A DNA stretch of 64,000 nt from Paenibacillus sp. LHD-38. GTDB lineage: Bacteria > Bacillota > Bacilli > Paenibacillales > Paenibacillaceae. Each line of letters opens with the position of its first letter. Positions within the stretch are counted from its first letter, which is position 1. Shown piece after piece: positions 8,355 to 16,770 of the stretch. The position numbers and the translations under genes are program-made. The notes under the pieces were generated by a model. It worked only from the letters and a program-made list of their open reading frames with translations. It made no database searches and had not been told where the DNA came from. The stretch is taken from assembly GCF_031157315.1 (NCBI RefSeq), contig NZ_JAVIFU010000017.1:1-64000 (forward strand). The letters are read 5' to 3'.

Positions 8355-8450
8355 CAAGCGTAAACGGCTGACGCCGTCCTTGGCGGCAAAAGCTCGTTTC
8401 GCGGTGAAATATAAGCAACGTATAAGGTTGAATTTTATACTTTCTTATAT
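8355..8450 (-). repeat. Terminator-linked dispersed repeat, copy A
   Basis: In minus orientation this copy reads ATATAAGAAAG at its left end and ends GTCAGCCGTTTACGCTTG. The middle holds TTCACCGCGAAACGAGCTTTTGCC, split here as TTCACCGCGAAACG and AGCTTTTGCC, shared with the copies at 15840 and 54356. An AT-rich stem GTATAA/TTATAC (8420-8440 region) and a GC stem ACGGC/GCCGT are present. It lies inside an operon, between the binding-protein and permease genes, and runs against their direction. Confidence 0.85.
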
Positions 8451-8457
8451 TTTTAAA

Positions 8458-8502
8458 AAAGCGGGAGAGACGAGTCGAGAAGTCGACAACTCCTCCCGCT
8501 TT
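8458..8502. terminator. Intercistronic GC hairpin
   Basis: AAAGCGGGAG (8458-8467) pairs with CTCCCGCTTT (8493-8502); an inner GTCGA/TCGAC stem extends it. On the minus strand the stem is followed by six T, on the plus strand only by TTTAAAA. Between a binding-protein gene and its permeases such a hairpin commonly protects the upstream mRNA and lowers downstream expression. It also abuts repeat copy A. Confidence 0.6.
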
Positions 8503-8532
8503 AAAATTAGCAGCCGGTTAGGAGGGTCATCT

Positions 8533-9423
8533 ATGAGAACACTGAAAAAAGAATATTTGCTGCATTTGATGCTATTGCCTGGTGTTATCGCTACTTTGAT
8601 CTATGCATACGGACCTATGGCTGGTCTAGTCATGGCTTTTCAACAGTTTGAGCCATTATCCGGATTTTTCAAATCAGAATTCGTTGGCCTTGAAAATTTC
8701 CGTTATGTATTTGCTTTACCGGATTTCAATCAGGTGCTATGGAATACGATCATTATCGCGATCTACAAAATGGTCCTGTTTCTGCTTGTTCCACTCCTTC
8801 TTGCGCTGTTGCTTAATGAGGTTACAAGAAAATGGTTTTCAGGCTTCATTCAGTCTGCCATCTTCCTTCCGTTCTTTCTGTCATGGACCGTGCTTGGGGG
8901 CGTCGTGATTGAATTGTTCTCGTTGAGCGGACCTATTAATGGCTTGTTAACCGAAATTGGATTTCAGCCTATTATGTTTATGCTCGACAATGACTGGTTC
9001 AGAGGTATTGTCATTGGCTCAGATGTCTGGAAAGGCATGGGCTACAATATGATTGTTATGCTCGCAGCCATTGTAGGCATCAATGCAACGCTTTATGAAG
9101 CGGCAGAGGTTGATGGAGCAGGGAAATGGAAGCAAGTCATGCACATTACGCTTCCAGGTATTGCCCCAATTCTTATTTTGCTTGGCGTATTAAGCTTAGG
9201 CGGCATTCTCAATGCGGGTTTCGAACAAATTCTAATTATGTATAACCCGACTGTTTATGAAGGTGCAGATATCATTGATACATTCGTTTATCGACTAGGG
9301 ATGTTCAGTCAACAATTCGGACCAGCAGCGGCAATCGGCCTCTTTAAATCGGTCATATCATTAGGGTTAGTATCGATTACCTACTATGCGGCTTACAAAT
9401 TTAACAATTACAGAATATTCTAG
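8533..9423 (+). CDS. Sugar ABC transporter permease (LplB-like)
   Basis: A 296-residue inner-membrane permease of the binding-protein-dependent family, with six predicted membrane helices. The EAA loop that contacts the ATPase reads YEAAEVDGAGKWKQVMHITLPGI, near residue 195. The ATG at 8533 has an ideal TAGGAGGG; the open frame extends upstream through repeat copy A and the GC hairpin, which would be non-coding, so that extension is rejected. It pairs with the permease 15 bases downstream. Confidence 0.92.
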   Translation: MRTLKKEYLLHLMLLPGVIATLIYAYGPMAGLVMAFQQFEPLSGFFKSEFVGLENFRYVFALPDFNQVLWNTIIIAIYKMVLFLLVPLLLALLLNEVTRKWFSGFIQSAIFLPFFLSWTVLGGVVIELFSLSGPINGLLTEIGFQPIMFMLDNDWFRGIVIGSDVWKGMGYNMIVMLAAIVGINATLYEAAEVDGAGKWKQVMHITLPGIAPILILLGVLSLGGILNAGFEQILIMYNPTVYEGADIIDTFVYRLGMFSQQFGPAAAIGLFKSVISLGLVSITYYAAYKFNNYRIF

Positions 9424-9438
9424 GACGGAGGTAATACG

Positions 9439-10329
9439 GTGATACACAAACAATCAATCAGTAGGAAGCTTTTTGTCGTGTTCAATACGTTGTTGTTAAC
9501 TTCAATCACGTTGCTCGGTATTATCCCGTTCATTCATTTACTCTCTATTTCACTTAGCTCGAATACGGCAGCGATGGCAGGAGAAGTAAAGCTTTGGCCT
9601 GTCGGCTTCTCCTTGGATGCTTATCAATACTTGGGAGAGAAGGTAGAGTTCTTCCGTTCCTTATGGGTTTCCTTTCAGCGGGTCGTGCTTGGGACGGCTG
9701 TCAATATGCTTCTTGTATTTATTACGGCTTTTCCACTCGCGAAAACGAATAATCAGTTTAAATTTAGAACCCCTTATGTATGGTTCTTTGCAGTTACGAT
9801 GTTTTTCGGCGGCGGATTAATTCCTACTTATATCATTGTAAAAAATACAGGCATCATTGATTCGATTTGGGCACTCGTTTTGCCAGGTGCTTTGAATGTA
9901 TGGAATATGGTGCTCATGCTGAATTTCTTCAGATCCATTCCGAGAGAACTGGATGAGGCAGCTACAATTGACGGTGCGGGACACTGGCGAGTGCTTTGGC
10001 AAATTTATTTGCCTGTATCGCTTCCTTCGATCGCAACCATTGGATTGTTCACGATTGTCGGGCATTGGAACTCTTGGTTTGACGGTATTCTTTATTTGAA
10101 TTCACCGGAAAAGTATCCACTGCAAACCTATCTTTCTACATTAATCATGTCGATCAATGCCCAAATGTCTTCCATGTCTATCGAGCAGCTTAAAGTGATG
10201 GATAACTTAAGTGAGAAGACGCTTCGAAATGCGCAAATTTTTATGGGTGCTTTGCCCATTATGCTCGTGTATCCGTTCTTGCAAAAGTATTTTGTTAAAG
10301 GCATGACAGTAGGAAGTGTCAAAGAATAG
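9439..10329 (+). CDS. Sugar ABC transporter permease (YtcP-like)
   Basis: A 296-residue permease of the MalG/YtcP type with six helices and the EAA loop LDEAATIDGAGHWRVLWQIYLPVSLP. It starts at GTG 9439 behind GGACGGAGG. It completes the heterodimeric membrane channel with the LplB-like protein encoded immediately upstream, and ends in the family-typical FVKGMTVGSVKE. Confidence 0.92.
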   Translation: MIHKQSISRKLFVVFNTLLLTSITLLGIIPFIHLLSISLSSNTAAMAGEVKLWPVGFSLDAYQYLGEKVEFFRSLWVSFQRVVLGTAVNMLLVFITAFPLAKTNNQFKFRTPYVWFFAVTMFFGGGLIPTYIIVKNTGIIDSIWALVLPGALNVWNMVLMLNFFRSIPRELDEAATIDGAGHWRVLWQIYLPVSLPSIATIGLFTIVGHWNSWFDGILYLNSPEKYPLQTYLSTLIMSINAQMSSMSIEQLKVMDNLSEKTLRNAQIFMGALPIMLVYPFLQKYFVKGMTVGSVKE

Positions 10330-10360
10330 ATAGACTTAAAACAACGAGGAGAGATCATTC

Positions 10361-11623
10361 ATGAAAAAAGTTACTGTTGCAATCATTGGAGCGGGATTAC
10401 GGGGAGTCAACTATTTGGAGTATGCACTTCAGCATCCTAATGAGCTGCAAGTTGTAGCTGTTGCTGAACCGGTTGTTGAACGTAGGGAGAGCTTCCAAGC
10501 TAGGCATAGTATTCCGGCTCATATGTGTTTTGAGAACTGGGATGATTTTTTCGCTATGCCGAAGCTCGCGGATGCTGTACTCATCTGCACCCAAGATAAA
10601 CAGCATTTTGATCCGACAATGAAAGCACTTGAGGCTGGCTATCATGTGCTGCTTGAGAAGCCGATGTCTCCGGATGCCAAAGAATGTTTGCTTATGGGTG
10701 AAAAGGCGTCTCAGTTAAACCGTGTGTTTTCGATTTGTCACGTGCTTCGGTATACTAATTTCTTTTCTACCATTAAGGGACTACTAGATAATGAAACAAT
10801 TGGAAATTTGATGTCAATCACGCATAATGAAAATGTAGGATTTTGGCATCAAGCACATAGCTTCGTGAGAGGGAATTGGAGCCGGAAAGAAGACTCCAGT
10901 CCAATGATTCTAGCGAAGTCCTGTCATGATCTGGACATTTTACTCTGGTTAGCAGGTTCGGAATGTGTTCGTGTATCCTCCTTTGGATCACTCTCTCATT
11001 TTACATCCGATCAAGCGCCGGCTGGGGCGCCGTTACGCTGCTTGGACGGTTGTCCTGTGGCAGATGATTGTCTCTACTATGCGCCTAAGCACTATTTAAC
11101 AGAGGATACAAATTGGCCTACAGCGGCAATTAGTAATGATTTGAGCTATAGTGCGCGTTATAAGGCGCTAGAGGAAGGCCCATACGGCAGATGCGTCTAT
11201 CATTGTGACAATGATGTCGTTGACCATCAGGTTGTGAATATGGAGTTTGCTAATTCTGTCACGGCAGCATTTACGATGAGCGCATTTACTAAAGATGTCA
11301 GCCGTACAATCAAGCTTATGGGAACCAAGGGGGAAATCCGCGGTGCCATGGAGAAGAATGAAATTGAAGTGATTCATTTTGGCAGCGGCAAGGTTGAGCG
11401 AATCTCTTTTGAAAATATGGGAGGTCACGTTGGTCACGGCGGTGGCGATATGGGTTTACTCAAGGATTTCTTAAAGCTGGTAAGAGAAGACGGCAAGAGT
11501 CAAGGGCTAACCTCGGCAAGTCAATCGATTCAAAGTCATTTAATGGCTTTCGCGGCGGAGCAATCAAGAATGGATGGAAACAGTGTCAATATCAAAGATT
11601 TTGCAAAAAGTATCCTAATATAA
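10361..11623 (+). CDS. Gfo/Idh/MocA-family oxidoreductase
   Basis: A 420-residue NAD(P)-dependent sugar oxidoreductase. The Rossmann fold begins at residue 4 (VAIIGAGLRG), and the conserved EKP (LLEKPMSP) lies near 100. The central domain has KSCHDLD, the catalytic-type His motif of the family. Between 225 and 290 there is an insertion with cysteines arranged C-x3-C-x5-C (RCLDGCPVADDC) and C-x3-C (RCVYHC), which could bind a metal. The substrate is unknown; being in this operon, it probably modifies a sugar released from the imported glycan. RBS is ACGAGGAGAG. Confidence 0.85.
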   Translation: MKKVTVAIIGAGLRGVNYLEYALQHPNELQVVAVAEPVVERRESFQARHSIPAHMCFENWDDFFAMPKLADAVLICTQDKQHFDPTMKALEAGYHVLLEKPMSPDAKECLLMGEKASQLNRVFSICHVLRYTNFFSTIKGLLDNETIGNLMSITHNENVGFWHQAHSFVRGNWSRKEDSSPMILAKSCHDLDILLWLAGSECVRVSSFGSLSHFTSDQAPAGAPLRCLDGCPVADDCLYYAPKHYLTEDTNWPTAAISNDLSYSARYKALEEGPYGRCVYHCDNDVVDHQVVNMEFANSVTAAFTMSAFTKDVSRTIKLMGTKGEIRGAMEKNEIEVIHFGSGKVERISFENMGGHVGHGGGDMGLLKDFLKLVREDGKSQGLTSASQSIQSHLMAFAAEQSRMDGNSVNIKDFAKSILI

Positions 11624-11638
11624 TGAGGTGAAAGAGTA

Positions 11639-13300
11639 ATGAATCATCCAATCCAATTTGAGACGAAGTTACTAAGCTCTTTGACAAAAGTATTCGCAGA
11701 TGAGACGCCAACCGAACAAGCCTTTAACAGCGCATCTGCGCTTTTCGGCGAGACCTATTCATTTCAGGTCGCATACACTTCAGATACTCTCTTGAAAAAT
11801 ATAAGTGTAAACCTTGACTCATCCCTTGCAGACCGTATTTTGATTAGAACTGTCGGACTGGTTCCTTCGGAGATGCCTTGTTTCAAAAACCCTGATGATA
11901 ACGTCCTGCGCACGGCACCGGGACTATATCCAGATCCGTTATATGAGCTGAATCAGCAATCCATTAGTGCGGTTCCCCAGCAATGGCGTTCCATTTGGGT
12001 GAGCGTTGAGCTTGACCAATCTGTCTCTCCGGGTCTTCATTCCATTCAACTCTCTTTCCTATCTGATGAAGGAGAGATCTTAGCGGTATCCGATGTATTT
12101 CAGTTGACTGTCATCCCTGCTGCATTACCTCCGCAAAAATTGATTCACACAGAATGGTTTCATGTCGATTGTATTGCGACGCAGTACGGTGTCGAAGTCT
12201 TTAGTGAAGCGCATTGGACACTTCTTGAACGTTATGTGGACTCGATGGTCAAGCATGGCATGAACATGATATTGACACCACTATTTACGCCGCCGCTCGA
12301 TACACTCATTGGAGGAGAACGTCCAACTGTTCAACTGGTGCAAGTTGATGCCCAGGGAGATACTTATCATTTCGGTTTTGATCAGCTTACGCGGTGGGTA
12401 ACCATGTGCAAGAAGCTGGACGTGAAGTACTTTGAGTTTTCACACTTATTTACGCAATGGGGAGCAAAGTGCGCTCCAAAGATTATAGGAACGGTACATG
12501 GAGAAGAGAAAAAGCTATTTGGCTGGGAGACGGATGCATCCTCAGAAGCTTATCATAACTTCTTGGATCAATTCCTGCCTAGTCTTGATCAATACTTGAA
12601 AGAGAATGGACTGGATAAGCAAAGCTGGTTCCATGTTTCGGATGAACCGGAACTCAGTCATTTGGAATCTTATCAAGCTGCAAGCGAGATCGTGCGCCGG
12701 CATCTTTCTGATTACCCTATTATGGATGCGCTATCCGATTTGGATATGTACGAGCGGGGTCTGGTGCAGAGACCGATTCCGGGGAACAATCACATCGAAC
12801 CGTTCCTAGAGCATGGCGTTCCAGATTTATGGACCTATTATTGCTGTGCGCAGCATCAAGAAGTATCCAATCGCTTTTTTAACATGCCTTCTTCTAGAAA
12901 CCGGATTATTGGATTCCAGTTGTATAAGTTTGGATTGCAGGGTTTTCTGCACTGGGGCTTTAATTTCTGGTATTCGCAGTATTCCATTGATCAGAAGCTC
13001 GATCCTTTTCGGTCAACGGATGCAAAGCTTGGATTTCCTTCGGGAGATTCCTACTTGGTTTATCCGGGCAAAGAGGGCCCAATCGAATCGATCCGCTTGG
13101 AAGTTCTTTATGAGGCCTTGCAAGACTTACGCGCATTAGAGCTGCTTGAGCAGAAGATAGGCAAAGAACAGACGATAAAGCTAATGGAAGAAGGTCTAAC
13201 AGCGCCATTGACATTCTCCGTCTATCCAAAAGGCGGTGGAGAATGGTTGCTAGCTGCAAGAGAGAGAATCAATCAGGCGTTAGCCAGTCATTATGCTTAA
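11639..13300 (+). CDS. DUF4091 glycoside-hydrolase-like protein
   Basis: A 553-residue cytoplasmic protein (no signal peptide) of the DUF4091 family. The N-terminal 160 residues resemble a beta-sandwich; the rest looks like a TIM barrel with HVSDEPELSHLESY, a candidate catalytic acid region, and the family block DLWTYYCCAQHQEVSNRFFN followed by GFQLYKFGLQGFLHWGFNFW. DUF4091 members are found in glycan-degradation loci and are presumed hydrolases, but I know of no firm activity for this type. It sits 15 bases after the oxidoreductase and 31 before a beta-galactosidase. Confidence 0.8.
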   Translation: MNHPIQFETKLLSSLTKVFADETPTEQAFNSASALFGETYSFQVAYTSDTLLKNISVNLDSSLADRILIRTVGLVPSEMPCFKNPDDNVLRTAPGLYPDPLYELNQQSISAVPQQWRSIWVSVELDQSVSPGLHSIQLSFLSDEGEILAVSDVFQLTVIPAALPPQKLIHTEWFHVDCIATQYGVEVFSEAHWTLLERYVDSMVKHGMNMILTPLFTPPLDTLIGGERPTVQLVQVDAQGDTYHFGFDQLTRWVTMCKKLDVKYFEFSHLFTQWGAKCAPKIIGTVHGEEKKLFGWETDASSEAYHNFLDQFLPSLDQYLKENGLDKQSWFHVSDEPELSHLESYQAASEIVRRHLSDYPIMDALSDLDMYERGLVQRPIPGNNHIEPFLEHGVPDLWTYYCCAQHQEVSNRFFNMPSSRNRIIGFQLYKFGLQGFLHWGFNFWYSQYSIDQKLDPFRSTDAKLGFPSGDSYLVYPGKEGPIESIRLEVLYEALQDLRALELLEQKIGKEQTIKLMEEGLTAPLTFSVYPKGGGEWLLAARERINQALASHYA

Positions 13301-13331
13301 TATTTTAACTATTTAATGAGGTGGAGAATAG

Positions 13332-15713
13332 ATGACGATATTTAAATATTCAGGATCTTCATTTTATTTTGATGATCAGCCCATACGCCTCCTTTCAGGA
13401 GCCATTCATTATTTTCGAACCGTACCCGAGCATTGGCAAGATCGACTTGCAAAATTAAAAGCTTGCGGGCTCAATACCGTTGAAACGTATGTCCCATGGA
13501 ATCTTCACGAGCCGAAGAAGGGCCAATTTTATTTTGAAGGCATGGCAGATATCGTTCGTTTTATTGAGCTGGCTGGAGAGATCGGGCTGCATGTCATTGT
13601 TCGGCCTGCGCCCTATATTTGTGCAGAATGGGAATTTGGCGGACTGCCTTCTTGGTTGCTGGCAGACTCGGATATGCGTCTCCGTTGCTACCATCAGCCG
13701 TTTCTAGATCATGTGGATGCTTACTATGATGTGCTGCTTCCGAAATTAAAACCACTCCTATGCACCAATGGCGGACCGATAATCGCGATGCAGGTCGAGA
13801 ATGAATATGGAAGCTACAGCAATGACAAACGGTATTTGATTCATCAAAAAGAAAGCATGATTGCTCGTGGAATGGACGTGCTGTTATTCACTTCTGACGG
13901 ACCTGAAGATGCGATGCTGCAAGGCGGTATGATTGATGGTGTTCTGGCAACGGTGAATTTTGGATCCCGTGCAGCAGAAGCTTTCGAGAAGCTTAAAGAA
14001 TATCAACCGGATGCGCCGTTTATGTGTATGGAATATTGGAACGGTTGGTTTGATCATTGGCATGAGGAGCATCATACCCGTCCCGCTGAGGATGTCGCAA
14101 GTGTGTTGGATGAAATGCTTAGTCTAAACGCATCCGTTAATTTCTACATGTTCCATGGCGGAACGAACTTTGGCTTTTTTAACGGAGCGAACGGTCATAC
14201 AGCGGATAGCTATGAGCCGACGGTTACAAGCTATGATTATGACGCTCTACTGAATGAATCGGGTGATCCGACAGCTAAATATTATGCTGTGCGAGAGGTC
14301 ATCTCTAAATATGTGGATCTAGGTGAATGTGAATTGCCAGCTCCGATCGCGAAGAAAGCGTATGGACGGATGGAAATGACCGAGCAGGCTTCATTATCGG
14401 CTAACCTAGACAATATCTCTACACCTGTATACACGGCATATCCTGAGACGATGGAAAAATTGGGGCAGGATTACGGCTTTATTCATTATGAGACATTCAT
14501 TAGTGGACCCCGACCGAAGGAAGAGTTCTTCATACAGGACCTGCATGACCGTGCTCAAGTGTTTCTTAATGGCAAACTGGCTGGCATTCTGGGTCGTACG
14601 GATGCGAATGCTAAACTTGAGTTTGATGTACCCGCTGAAGGTTTGCAAGTGACTGTGCTTGTCGAGAACTTGGGCCGTGTCAACTATGGACCTTATATGA
14701 AGGATCGTAAAGGAATTACGGAAGGCGCACGTTATGGACGACAGTTCTTGTCGGATTGGAAGACGTATACGTTACCGCTGACTGACTTATCTGGTCTGCA
14801 ATTTGGGGTCATCTCGGAACAAATGGAACCAAGCTTCTTCCGAGGAACGTTAGTTGTGGATGAGCCATGTGATACATTCATCAGCTTGGAAGGATGGACC
14901 AAAGGGGTCGTGTTTATTAATGGCTTTAATTTGGGACGTTATTGGAATACAGGGCCGCAAAAAAGCTTGTATGTGCCGGGACCTTTATTGCAGCAAGGCA
15001 ATAATGAAATTGTCATTTTTGAATTGCATGGAACCTCTGACAGAACTGTGACCTTTTTGGATCAACCTGATTTAGGTGAAGAATCTTCTCCGGGGAAGAT
15101 GACCTACCTCTGTCAAGAGATTCCGAAGGAATGGCACACTGGAGTACAAGACGCTGTGCCATGGCATCTTTTTGAGCCATTCGAGCTAGTTGATACGGTA
15201 ACTGGTATGCAGGCCTTGGAGCAAACGGTCGTCCGTGCCTGCTGGAGTCCGAATTGTTTGTTCATCCAATTTATTTGCGAGGATCGGCATATTGCCTCGG
15301 ATTTTTTGAACCGGGATGATCCCTTATACGAACAGGATGTTGTCGAGCTGTTTTTTGATGAGCATGGTAATGGCACTCATTATTTAGAGCTAGAGGTCAG
15401 TCCTCACAACGTCGTGTTCGACGCCCGCATTGAGAATGACGGCTTCGGCAATACGGTACGGATCGATAAAGAGTGGGATTTTGCCGGCTTACAGACGAAT
15501 GTCTATTTGGATGCTGCGGACAGACTAGTCTACGAAATTCAAATTCCTGCTTATAATTTTGACCGTCCGTTTCGTGCAGGGATGCAGTGGAGGGCGAACT
15601 TTTACCGGATTGACGAGAATCCGGAAGGATTGCGCGAATATCAAGCATGGCAGCCGACGGGTGCCGTTAATTTTCATGTGTCCGACGAATTCGGAACAAT
15701 AAAGTTCATATAA
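13332..15713 (+). CDS. GH35 beta-galactosidase with C-terminal CBM9-like domain
   Basis: A 793-residue cytoplasmic glycosidase. Residues 1-330 form the GH35 barrel: GGPIIAMQVENEYG gives the catalytic acid Glu158, and FMCMEYWNGWFDHW gives the likely nucleophile Glu234. Residues about 370-590 are the jelly-roll domains usual for bacterial GH35. The final 190 residues (from about 600, WHLFEPFELVDTVTG to the end) resemble a family 9 carbohydrate-binding module, with VVELFFDEHGNGTHYLELEVSP. Most bacterial GH35 enzymes of this class end near 590, so the CBM9-like tail is a fusion. No signal peptide is visible, so it should act on imported oligosaccharides with terminal beta-galactose. Confidence 0.88.
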   Translation: MTIFKYSGSSFYFDDQPIRLLSGAIHYFRTVPEHWQDRLAKLKACGLNTVETYVPWNLHEPKKGQFYFEGMADIVRFIELAGEIGLHVIVRPAPYICAEWEFGGLPSWLLADSDMRLRCYHQPFLDHVDAYYDVLLPKLKPLLCTNGGPIIAMQVENEYGSYSNDKRYLIHQKESMIARGMDVLLFTSDGPEDAMLQGGMIDGVLATVNFGSRAAEAFEKLKEYQPDAPFMCMEYWNGWFDHWHEEHHTRPAEDVASVLDEMLSLNASVNFYMFHGGTNFGFFNGANGHTADSYEPTVTSYDYDALLNESGDPTAKYYAVREVISKYVDLGECELPAPIAKKAYGRMEMTEQASLSANLDNISTPVYTAYPETMEKLGQDYGFIHYETFISGPRPKEEFFIQDLHDRAQVFLNGKLAGILGRTDANAKLEFDVPAEGLQVTVLVENLGRVNYGPYMKDRKGITEGARYGRQFLSDWKTYTLPLTDLSGLQFGVISEQMEPSFFRGTLVVDEPCDTFISLEGWTKGVVFINGFNLGRYWNTGPQKSLYVPGPLLQQGNNEIVIFELHGTSDRTVTFLDQPDLGEESSPGKMTYLCQEIPKEWHTGVQDAVPWHLFEPFELVDTVTGMQALEQTVVRACWSPNCLFIQFICEDRHIASDFLNRDDPLYEQDVVELFFDEHGNGTHYLELEVSPHNVVFDARIENDGFGNTVRIDKEWDFAGLQTNVYLDAADRLVYEIQIPAYNFDRPFRAGMQWRANFYRIDENPEGLREYQAWQPTGAVNFHVSDEFGTIKFI

Positions 15714-15790
15714 GCAGGCATATAGCGCTATGAAAAAGGGAATTAACATCTGGTCGGCAGTACCAAAATGAAGTATACCTCACAATTAGT

Positions 15791-15837
15791 AAAAAAGTGG
15801 TTGAACAGAAAATATATCTGTTCAACCACTTTTTTGT
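15791..15837. terminator. Strong terminator ending the sugar operon
   Basis: A perfect 19-bp stem (AAAAAAGTGGTTGAACAGA at 15791-15809 with its complement at 15817-15835) and a seven-base loop. Its A-run and T-run make it usable on both strands; it ends the GH35 operon and may also stop read-through from the right. Confidence 0.9.
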
Positions 15838-15839
15838 TC

Positions 15840-15939
15840 ATATATAAGAATTTATAAGTTTTCACTTATAAATGTGCTTATATATCACCGCGAAACGTCA
15901 GCTTTTGCCACAGAGGACGGCGACAGCCGTTTACGCTTG
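15840..15939 (+). repeat. Terminator-linked dispersed repeat, copy B
   Basis: A 100-bp element that starts five bases after the T-run of the preceding terminator. It contains ATTTATAAGT (15850-15859), loop TTTC, ACTTATAAAT (15864-15873), a perfect 10-bp stem; then the conserved CTTATATATCACCGCGAAACG block; then GGACGGCGACAGCCGTTTAC with an ACGGC/GCCGT-type hairpin. It is about 95 percent identical to the copy at 54356-54455 (five differences in 100 by eye). Confidence 0.9.
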
Positions 15940-15964
15940 GAATTTGTTATAGCTTTTATCCAAG

Positions 15965-16495
15965 TTAATTGATAACTCCGCAAGCGATGCGATTACCGGA
16001 GTTTCCGGAGGGATCGGTTACGTAGTCGTCAGCTTTCTCGTGAATGACTAGCGCCGTGCCGCCCTCCTTCAATAAGGAATTCGCTTTGCCTTGTTGGAGA
16101 GTTACGTCAGCGCTAGCGATATCCGCGCTCACTTTTCTGTCAGCTCTGACTTCAATATTAGGCAGATCGCCGCTGTGATAACCTTTCGGATTGTTAAAGC
16201 CATGCTGCTTGCTCATAGGATTAAAATGGTCGCCAGCCGATTTAAAGTCAGGCGCCTCGCATTTGCCGATATTGTGGAAGTGGACGCCATGCGTGCCTGG
16301 CGCTAGCTGCTCCGCTTCAATGTGAATAAACACTTTGTCTGCTTTTTGCACAAGCTGGGCGGAACCGATTTGCTTGCCCTCACCGTTATTGATGGGGATT
16401 AACAGGGCCGAGGGCTCGGAGCTTGCCATCGCCATTGCGGCTCCAAGCGATTGCGTCAGAAATAACAAACCAATCAAAGTAACGATTTTCTTCAT
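15965..16495 (-). CDS. sodC: Cu/Zn superoxide dismutase family protein
   Basis: A 176-residue secreted protein with a signal peptide (MKKIVTLIGLLFLTQSLGAAMAMA). The Cu/Zn-SOD fold is clear. The expected metal ligands are visible: the HFH pair in GVHFHNIGKCE, HFNP, KQHG, YHSGD (bridging region and zinc Asp) and VIHEKADD. The Cys of GKCE and the Cys of IACGVIN can form the family disulfide. Unlike what I recall for Bacillus subtilis YojM, which lacks a copper ligand, the ligand set looks complete here, so dismutase activity is plausible. Start ATG 16495 has GGAGGG; a start 12 bases upstream lacks one. It is convergent with the GH35 operon. Confidence 0.85.
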   Translation of the reverse strand: MKKIVTLIGLLFLTQSLGAAMAMASSEPSALLIPINNGEGKQIGSAQLVQKADKVFIHIEAEQLAPGTHGVHFHNIGKCEAPDFKSAGDHFNPMSKQHGFNNPKGYHSGDLPNIEVRADRKVSADIASADVTLQQGKANSLLKEGGTALVIHEKADDYVTDPSGNSGNRIACGVIN

Positions 16496-16770
16496 ATAGC
16501 CCTCCAAGTTTACACTGTCTAGGTTGACCGTTTAAAAAACGGCAATGGAAATAGGATGCACATTCCAGTTACTTTTATGCATAAAAAGGAAATTACGATG
16601 AAACATAGTTTTGAATCGAACATTGACCGGGTCTTATTCGCAGTTCGACCAGATGAAAGGGACTGGATGCAGCGCTAGAGTTTATATCAATTTCTTATAT
16701 AATCGGTCACTTCCTGATAAAGATATGGTAAACTAAATATTGGAAGCGCCAAGTCCGAGGGAGTGTAACA

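Noticed and set aside
8380..8532. Extension of the permease gene 51 codons upstream
   Set aside because: It would translate repeat copy A and the hairpin; the ATG at 8533 has an ideal ribosome binding site and gives the normal family length.
12960..13259. Open frames on the opposite strand of the DUF4091 and GH35 genes
   Set aside because: They mirror the codon pattern of the real genes and have no ribosome binding sites or family signals.
15840..15939. Treating the dispersed repeat as a CRISPR repeat or tRNA-like element
   Set aside because: Copies are kilobases apart, not arrayed with spacers, and the fold does not match a tRNA.
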